Shown here: in pieces, positions 58,143-64,000 of the stretch
Position numbering within the stretch: position 1 is the first letter of the stretch
How the letters are laid out: every line of letters begins with the position of its first letter
NCBI GenBank assembly: GCA_026415575.1
Contig: JAOAGV010000008.1
Location: 1-64,000, forward strand
Origin: Candidatus Sumerlaeia bacterium
GTDB taxonomy: Bacteria > Sumerlaeota > Sumerlaeia > JADFCW01
DNA: 64,000 bases
Reading direction: 5' to 3'
Made by a program: the position numbers and the translations under genes
Notes under the pieces: generated by a model
Databases searched by the model: none
The model's input: only the letters and a program-made list of their open reading frames with translations
Told to the model about the DNA's origin: nothing

Positions 58143-60869
58143 ATGCGATTTCCCTGCGCGATTGTTTTGATTGTGGGGTTGTCCCAATTTGTGTCGGCGC
58201 CGGTTGCGAGTGAGGCGCCGAACCTTGTCTTCAATGGCGATTTTTCGCAGAGCCGGGACGGCAAGCCGGTGGGCTGGGCCACAGCCGGCAGTGGCGAGGT
58301 CGTCCAGCGCATCGAGATTGTCACGGAAAACGGAAATCCGTTCTTGCGCCACGTGTGCACCAAGGCCGAACGGACATCGGGCGCCAGCCATGCCATGGTG
58401 GCTCAGGTCGGTCGTGTCGTTCTCGAACGTGGCAAGCAGTATGAGTTCAGTTGCCGGGCGCGGGCAAGCGGTCTGCGCGGGCGCACGGTGAGCGTTTCGC
58501 TTCCTGACACCGCGGAGTGGCAGGACAGCGGCTTGTCGCTTGATCTGCAGTTGGGCGCCTCGTGGCGGACGTTTCGGCGCGTGTTCACGGCCGCGCGCTC
58601 GGTGAACAAAACGGGCCGCCTGCAATTCTACTACTGGGAGCCGGGGGTGTTTGATCTCGACGATGTGAAAATCATCGAGATCGCACCGCAGACGATCGAG
58701 TTCACCGATGTAGTTCCGGCGGCGGGCGGGAAAAACCTCGTTCCCAACGGTTCGTTCGAGATCGGCGGCATCGGTTGGTCGTCGCTGGGCAGGGGCGCGG
58801 GCTGGGGAAATCTGTCGCGTCTGCACGGACGCATCGAAAGCTCCGGCGGGACGCACGGGGTGTCGTTTCTGCGCATTCCGCTGGGCGGCGATTACACACC
58901 GGTGCTGTATTTTGACTATTTGCGGCCTGTCGTGCGGCGCGAGATTCAGGTTTTGGCAGCCTCGCTCGGCTGGATTGCCGTAACGCCGAACCAAACCTAC
59001 ACCGTTTCATGCGATATGCGTTCGAGTGTCGAAGGTGCGAGCGTACTGCTGGGCGTGATTGCGCAGGACCCGGCAACGGGTCGCCGCGCAAATCAACAGC
59101 GCCGCATTCAGCTCGGCACCGCCTGGCAGCGGCATTCCTATACATTTCGTCCCGCACACCGTTATGTGTTCGTCACCGTCGGTCCCGACCTCGAAAACGA
59201 AATGCGCGTGGACGTGGACATAGACGCCGTGCAGTTGGAGATAGGCGGGCAGGCAACGACATTCGAGCCGCGCGCGCAGGTCGAAATTGGCGTGGAGCCC
59301 TCTGAGCCGGGCGGCATTTGCACCGCCGGAGAAAAGGGCGGCCTCCTTGTCCGCGCATTTAACAATGGCGCTTCGACCGTGCGGGCAAACGTGGAACTTC
59401 ACGCCCGCGATTTCTTCGACACCACAACCCCGCTGCCTTTCACTCCGCTCGAAATCGGCGCAGGCCGGTCCGCAACCCAACACATTCGGCTACACGACTC
59501 GCTGAAAGGCTACTTCCACGTCCGCGCCCAAAGCGATGGCCAGCCCGTCCTGCCCTTCGCCGGACTTCGTCTGGCCGTCGTTCCCAAGCGTGCCGCCGAC
59601 GATTCGGTGCTTGGACTCAATCATGCGTTCGCTTCATCGTATCTCATTCAACAGGGAAAGAAAATTGGCATCACATGGTATCGTGACTGGTCGCTGAAAT
59701 GGCAGGACCTCGAGCCATCGCCCGGCCAGTGGCGCTGGGAAGTCGGCGACACGCAGATTGACCGCGTGCTGCGTGAGGGCGTCCATCTCATGGCACTTCT
59801 GCCGTTCGGTTCGGCCCAATGGAACTCCGAGGCGCCCGATGGCATTCCTACCACCGGCTATCCGGGAGTGCGCCTCAAGGAAGCATGGGCGCCAAAGGAC
59901 TGGAAGACACTGGGCGATTTTACCGCAGCGGTTGTCGGCCGTTATAAAGACCGCCTCAACGTTTGGGAGTTTCTCAACGAACCGCTCTATACCGACTATG
60001 CGCTTCCGGGCGAGCGCCACTCGAAAAAATATCCGGGCAAGCACTATACGCCCGCCGACTATGTGAAGTTGCTCAAAATTGCCGCCGACGGCATGCGCCG
60101 CAGCGATCCGAAATGCCGGGTTATGGGCGGCATTGCCGGTCCGCCGGGGCTGCTCACGCGCGAAGTGATCGAGGCGGGCATCCTCGACGTTGTGGACCTT
60201 TTCAATCTGCACATGTATCCCGGCAGCCGCCTGCCCGAATCCTATCTGCCGGAGATGGATACGCTTCTTTCCCAGATGGACAAGCACGGCGGGCGAAAAC
60301 CGGTCTGGATCACGGAGATGTCCTATTATGGAGCCGATGATCTGCCGCGCAGCCCGTTCACACCCTCGCGCAACAATTGGGCCGAGGAGCGGCTGCTTTC
60401 GGGCGAACGCGAGTGTGCGGAATTGACCGTCCGCTACTTCGTCGTCATGCTGTCGCGCGGCGTCGAAAAAATCTTCATCCACTCCGGCGCGAGCGGCTCG
60501 GTCAATCAACCCAACTTTGAGTGCTGCCTGTTTGCCTACGGAGGCGCGCCGAGGAAAAGCGCCGCCGCCATGGCCGTCCTTACCGATCTGCTGGGGCCAA
60601 ATCCCAAGCCCGCGGCAGAGAAAATGATCGGCGATACTGTCCATTGCTTCGCATTCGAGACAGGCCAGCGTGCAGTGCTGGTCCTCTGGACGACTGACGA
60701 GGACAAGCAGTCGAAGGTCTCAGTTGCGGCACAGAATGTGGAGTGCCTCGACCTCATGGGCAACCCTATAGCGGTGCGACCGCTGACGCTCTCGCCCACG
60801 CCAGTTTATCTTGTGGGGCCGGCGGGCCGCGGAAAAGACATCCTTTCATCGCTTGCTTTCGGACCCTAA
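58143..60869 (+). CDS. Exported clan GH-A glycoside hydrolase with carbohydrate-binding-like N-terminal domains
   Basis: CBM-like NLVFNGDFSQSRDGKPVGW and NLVPNGSFEIGG; acid/base region NVWEFLNEPLYTDY; nucleophile region VWITEMSYYG. Confidence 0.8.
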   Translation: MRFPCAIVLIVGLSQFVSAPVASEAPNLVFNGDFSQSRDGKPVGWATAGSGEVVQRIEIVTENGNPFLRHVCTKAERTSGASHAMVAQVGRVVLERGKQYEFSCRARASGLRGRTVSVSLPDTAEWQDSGLSLDLQLGASWRTFRRVFTAARSVNKTGRLQFYYWEPGVFDLDDVKIIEIAPQTIEFTDVVPAAGGKNLVPNGSFEIGGIGWSSLGRGAGWGNLSRLHGRIESSGGTHGVSFLRIPLGGDYTPVLYFDYLRPVVRREIQVLAASLGWIAVTPNQTYTVSCDMRSSVEGASVLLGVIAQDPATGRRANQQRRIQLGTAWQRHSYTFRPAHRYVFVTVGPDLENEMRVDVDIDAVQLEIGGQATTFEPRAQVEIGVEPSEPGGICTAGEKGGLLVRAFNNGASTVRANVELHARDFFDTTTPLPFTPLEIGAGRSATQHIRLHDSLKGYFHVRAQSDGQPVLPFAGLRLAVVPKRAADDSVLGLNHAFASSYLIQQGKKIGITWYRDWSLKWQDLEPSPGQWRWEVGDTQIDRVLREGVHLMALLPFGSAQWNSEAPDGIPTTGYPGVRLKEAWAPKDWKTLGDFTAAVVGRYKDRLNVWEFLNEPLYTDYALPGERHSKKYPGKHYTPADYVKLLKIAADGMRRSDPKCRVMGGIAGPPGLLTREVIEAGILDVVDLFNLHMYPGSRLPESYLPEMDTLLSQMDKHGGRKPVWITEMSYYGADDLPRSPFTPSRNNWAEERLLSGERECAELTVRYFVVMLSRGVEKIFIHSGASGSVNQPNFECCLFAYGGAPRKSAAAMAVLTDLLGPNPKPAAEKMIGDTVHCFAFETGQRAVLVLWTTDEDKQSKVSVAAQNVECLDLMGNPIAVRPLTLSPTPVYLVGPAGRGKDILSSLAFGP

Positions 60870-60897
60870 TAGCCTGTCCATCCTGCCTCCGTGCACG

Positions 60898-61053
60898 TCC
60901 AAGCGGCTGAAATCGTCCCTTGTCAGACAAAGCGTCGGCGTTATGGAAAGGACCCACGTTTGGCGGGTTTGATCTTGTCACAAAAGAAAACGGCAGCATG
61001 GCTGCCGCAGTCCATAGGTTTGGCTAAACCCATACTCCCCATTTCAGGAGAAG
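60898..61053. repeat. Truncated copy C of the ~350-bp intergenic element
   Basis: CCTTGTCAGACAAAGCGTCG...ACCCACGTTTGGCGGGTTTGA...ACGGCAGCATGGCTGCCGCAGTCC...CTCCCCATTTCAGGAGAAG (right end retained). Confidence 0.8.
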
Positions 61054-61085
61054 ATCCCACGTCCAAGCCGCGGGCAGAAAAAGGA

Positions 61086-61115
61086 TTGACTCAGGCAGCA
61101 AGGTCTTGGCATAAT
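61086..61115 (+). promoter_or_regulatory. Putative sigma70-like promoter for pgk
   Basis: TTGACT - 18 nt - CATAAT, immediately after repeat copy C. Confidence 0.5.
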
Positions 61116-61224
61116 TCAAAACCGAATGAAGTTGGTTTTGGTCGGTAATCCCAACATAAAAACAGGATTCCGAACACCGGATGGGGAGCCGAATCATCAT
61201 TCTGATTTTCAGGAGGAACTGGCA

Positions 61225-62412
61225 ATGGCCAAGCTGACAGTGGACAAACTTCAGGTGGCAGGAAAACGTGTATTCGTGCGCGTGGACTTTAATGTCCCGC
61301 TCAACGAAAAATGCGAGATTACGGACGACACCCGAATTCGGGAATCGCTTCCGACCATTCGCTATCTCATCTCCCACGGCGCGCGGGTCATTCTGGCCTC
61401 GCATCTGGGACGGCCGAAAAAAGGCCCGGAAGACAAATACCGCTTGACGCCGTGCGCCAAGCGGCTCGGCGAACTGCTCGGTAAACCCGTCACCATGGCG
61501 CCCGATTGCGTCGGGCCGGAGGTGGAAAAAATGGTCGCCGCCATGAAGGACGGCGATGTGCTCCTGCTTGAAAACGTGCGATTTCACCCGGGCGAGGAGA
61601 AAAACGATCCCGAACTGTCGAAACAAATGGCCCGGCTGGCCGATATGTATGTCATGGATGCCTTCGGCTCCGCCCATCGCGCGCACTGCTCGACCGCCGG
61701 CATCACCGAGTATCTGCGGCCGGCCGCTGCCGGCTTCCTCGTTCAGAAAGAACTAAAATATCTGGGCGAGGCGTTGGAAAAACCCGAGCGGCCGCTTCTG
61801 GCCATTCTCGGCGGCGCCAAAGTCTCCACCAAGATTGACGTCATCCGCAGTCTGATGAACAAGGTGGATACGCTCCTGATTTGCGGTGGGATGACTTACA
61901 CGCTTATGAAGGCCAAGGGTGTCGAAATTGGCAAGTCTCTTTGCGAAGAGCAAGCGTTGGAGACGGCCAAACAGATACTGGCCGAAGTCAACAGCGCCCG
62001 CGCCAAGGTTATTCTACCCGTGGATGCTCTGGTGGCCGACAAGTTTGAGGCCGGCGCACAGACTAAAGTGGTCACGTCGGAAGCCATCCCTCCCGACTGG
62101 ATGGCCGTGGACATTGGACCGGCAACCATCGCTATGTACCACCGGGAAATCGAAAAGGCCAAAACCATTGTCTGGAACGGGCCGCCCGGCGTGTTTGAAA
62201 TTGATGCGTTTTCCAAAGGAACGCGCGAAGTGGCCGAGGCGCTGGCCAAGTCTCCGGCCATCACGATCATCGGCGGCGGCGACAGCGTGGCGGCCTTGGC
62301 CAAGTTCGGCCTGACCGATAAAATGACGCATGTATCCACCGGCGGCGGCGCCGCGTTGGAATTCCTCGAAGGCAAAGTCCTTCCGGGCATCGCCGCTCTC
62401 AACGACGCCTGA
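61225..62412 (+). CDS. pgk: Phosphoglycerate kinase
   Basis: [86 protein letters not shown]. Confidence 0.97.
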   Translation: MAKLTVDKLQVAGKRVFVRVDFNVPLNEKCEITDDTRIRESLPTIRYLISHGARVILASHLGRPKKGPEDKYRLTPCAKRLGELLGKPVTMAPDCVGPEVEKMVAAMKDGDVLLLENVRFHPGEEKNDPELSKQMARLADMYVMDAFGSAHRAHCSTAGITEYLRPAAAGFLVQKELKYLGEALEKPERPLLAILGGAKVSTKIDVIRSLMNKVDTLLICGGMTYTLMKAKGVEIGKSLCEEQALETAKQILAEVNSARAKVILPVDALVADKFEAGAQTKVVTSEAIPPDWMAVDIGPATIAMYHREIEKAKTIVWNGPPGVFEIDAFSKGTREVAEALAKSPAITIIGGGDSVAALAKFGLTDKMTHVSTGGGAALEFLEGKVLPGIAALNDA

Positions 62413-62413
62413 G

Positions 62414-63340
62414 ATGGGCCCGCTCGTCAACGTTCTCTCCTGGTCGCTGTCGCGCCAGCAGGCGTTCAACGAATGCCGCCGTCAGTATTATTGGCAATAC
62501 TACGGCTCATGGGGCGGCTGGGACGACAGTGCGCCGCCCGAAGCGCGTCAAGCCTATCGTCTCAAGCAAATCGTCAACCTCGACATGTGGGCGGGCGACA
62601 TTCTCCACACCGTTGTCGAGGGAGAAGTCAAGCGCTTGCGCAGCGGCTACCGGCCCAAACCGGTTCCGCTGCGCGAGCGGACGCGTGCACTTCTCAACGA
62701 GCAGTGGAAACAGTCGGTCGAGCAGCGCTGGCGCGACAACGCCAAGCACAACCGCAACCTGTTCGAGCACTACTACGGTCTGCCGGTCAGCGATGCGCGG
62801 CGGATGGAAATCCGCGACAAACTCTTCGCCTGTCTCGAGCACTTCTGCTCGCTCCCTTTACTCGATCATCTGATGACGACCGACCCGGCGGCATGGCTTG
62901 CCATTGAGCATCTCGACACCTTTCTGGCCGACGGCGTCCCTGTGTACGTGAAGATGGATTGCGCCGTGCGCCTGAACGGGAAGGTAACGATCATTGACTG
63001 GAAATCCGGCAAGGAATCCGAGCGCGACCGCGATCAGGTCGCCTGCTACGGTCTCTATGCGATGCAGAAGTGGCGCTCAGGACTGGAGAGCGTTGGGGCT
63101 GTCCTTGTATATTTGCACACCCCTGAGGTGGTCGAGACGACGATTGCTCCCGAAACGGCTCTGGCCATGCAGGAAAAGATCGTTACAGGCATCCATGCCA
63201 TGCGCCAATGTCTCGTGAACCCGGCGGCCAACGAGGCCCGGCGCGATGATTTTCCGATGACCGATCAGAAAAATCGGTGCCGACGCTGCAACTTTCACGA
63301 AATGTGCTACGGCCCCGGACCGATTGTCGAGCACGAGTGA
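62414..63340 (+). CDS. Stand-alone PD-(D/E)XK (RecB/AddB/Cas4-like) nuclease with probable Fe-S cysteines
   Basis: SLSRQQAFNECRRQYYWQYYG; VKMDCAVRLNGKVTIIDWKSGK; C-terminal CRRCNFHEMC; 1 bp after the pgk stop. Confidence 0.8.
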   Translation: MGPLVNVLSWSLSRQQAFNECRRQYYWQYYGSWGGWDDSAPPEARQAYRLKQIVNLDMWAGDILHTVVEGEVKRLRSGYRPKPVPLRERTRALLNEQWKQSVEQRWRDNAKHNRNLFEHYYGLPVSDARRMEIRDKLFACLEHFCSLPLLDHLMTTDPAAWLAIEHLDTFLADGVPVYVKMDCAVRLNGKVTIIDWKSGKESERDRDQVACYGLYAMQKWRSGLESVGAVLVYLHTPEVVETTIAPETALAMQEKIVTGIHAMRQCLVNPAANEARRDDFPMTDQKNRCRRCNFHEMCYGPGPIVEHE

Positions 63341-63367
63341 ATTCCACACTTGCAGGGAGGCGATGCC

Positions 63368-64000
63368 ATGACGCGAAAGACCACCCGTCGCGGGTTCTTG
63401 AACGCCGCCCTTGGCGCCGGAGCAGCGGCATCTGCAATGTCAGCTTGCCAAACAAGTCCTCGCCCGCGCGCCCGCGCGGGGACATATCCGCCGGGGCCGC
63501 CCCGTATGGTCGAGACCTCGCTGCAATTTGAGCCGATTCGCCTGCGCGTCCCTTTGCGCTTCGGAACGGGACTGGTCGAAACGATCACGCTGGCCACCGT
63601 GCGGGTTCGGCTGGAGTCGTCGTCGGGCCGACAAGCCGAAGGCCTCGGCCAGATTCTGCTCAGCGAGCTCTGGGCATTTCCCAGCGCCAAAGTTGAGCGG
63701 GCCGACCGCCAGAAGGCCATGCAACAAGTGGCCGAAACGGCGGCGGCATGGTTGAACGCTGAAAAGCCCGCCGCCCATCCGCTCGAAATCGGCTGGGCCC
63801 TCAAAAAGAAGGCCGCAGCATGGTGTGCCGAAGCAACAAAGAGCCTCTCGCTGGCCGAACCGCTCCCCCTGCTTGCCGGTCTCAACGCCATTTCGCCGTT
63901 TGACGCCGCCGTCCACGACGCCTTCGGGAAAATGCACCGCCGCTCGGCCTATGATTGCTGCGGCCGGGACCTCGCACCCGACCTCAGCGTCTTTCTCGGG
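63368..64000 (+). CDS. Tat-exported enolase/mandelate-racemase-superfamily-like protein, truncated by window end
   Basis: MTRKTTRRGFLNAALGAGAAASAMSACQTS; IRLRVPLRFGTGLVETITLATVRVRLESSSGRQAEGLGQILLSELWAFPS; ISPFDAAVHDAFGKMH; open to the window end. Confidence 0.7.
   Translation, partial: MTRKTTRRGFLNAALGAGAAASAMSACQTSPRPRARAGTYPPGPPRMVETSLQFEPIRLRVPLRFGTGLVETITLATVRVRLESSSGRQAEGLGQILLSELWAFPSAKVERADRQKAMQQVAETAAAWLNAEKPAAHPLEIGWALKKKAAAWCAEATKSLSLAEPLPLLAGLNAISPFDAAVHDAFGKMHRRSAYDCCGRDLAPDLSVFLG

Noticed and set aside
62414-63340. Cas4 of a CRISPR system
   Set aside because: No array, cas1 or cas2 in the window; only the nuclease fold and Cys layout are shared

Overview
64 kb of GC-rich bacterial chromosome. 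Gene content (sulfatase, DUF1549/DUF1553, Tat-exported isomerase-like and enolase-like proteins, secreted glycoside hydrolases) suggests an uncultured PVC-, Sumerlaeota- or Hydrogenedentota-like lineage; this placement is only inference. The backbone includes comM, a full 14-gene respiratory complex I operon (nuoA-K then N, L, M, minus strand), pruA, thiE, tRNA-Cys, an RND efflux operon, nadB, a sirtuin, relA/spoT and pgk. The most unusual item is a 1366-aa minus-strand protein (46599-50699). It joins a DnaG/CHC2-type primase zinc-binding domain, a very long TPR array and a C-terminal DnaA-type AAA+ domain that lacks the DnaA DNA-binding domain IV. It is followed by a small membrane protein with two SHOCT-like motifs. 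Other notable items: (i) an intergenic ~350-bp element with palindromic terminal inverted repeats and covarying internal hairpins (two full copies, one truncated, one solo end); (ii) a ~27-nt covarying hairpin repeat, including a triplet inside the nuo operon; (iii) ~10-bp tandem repeats inside or at the ends of several unrelated coding sequences; (iv) a class III sirtuin without its four zinc cysteines; (v) a frameshifted nucleotidyltransferase; (vi) a Tes-like radical SAM protein. All calls come from reading translations and motifs. No searches were run.
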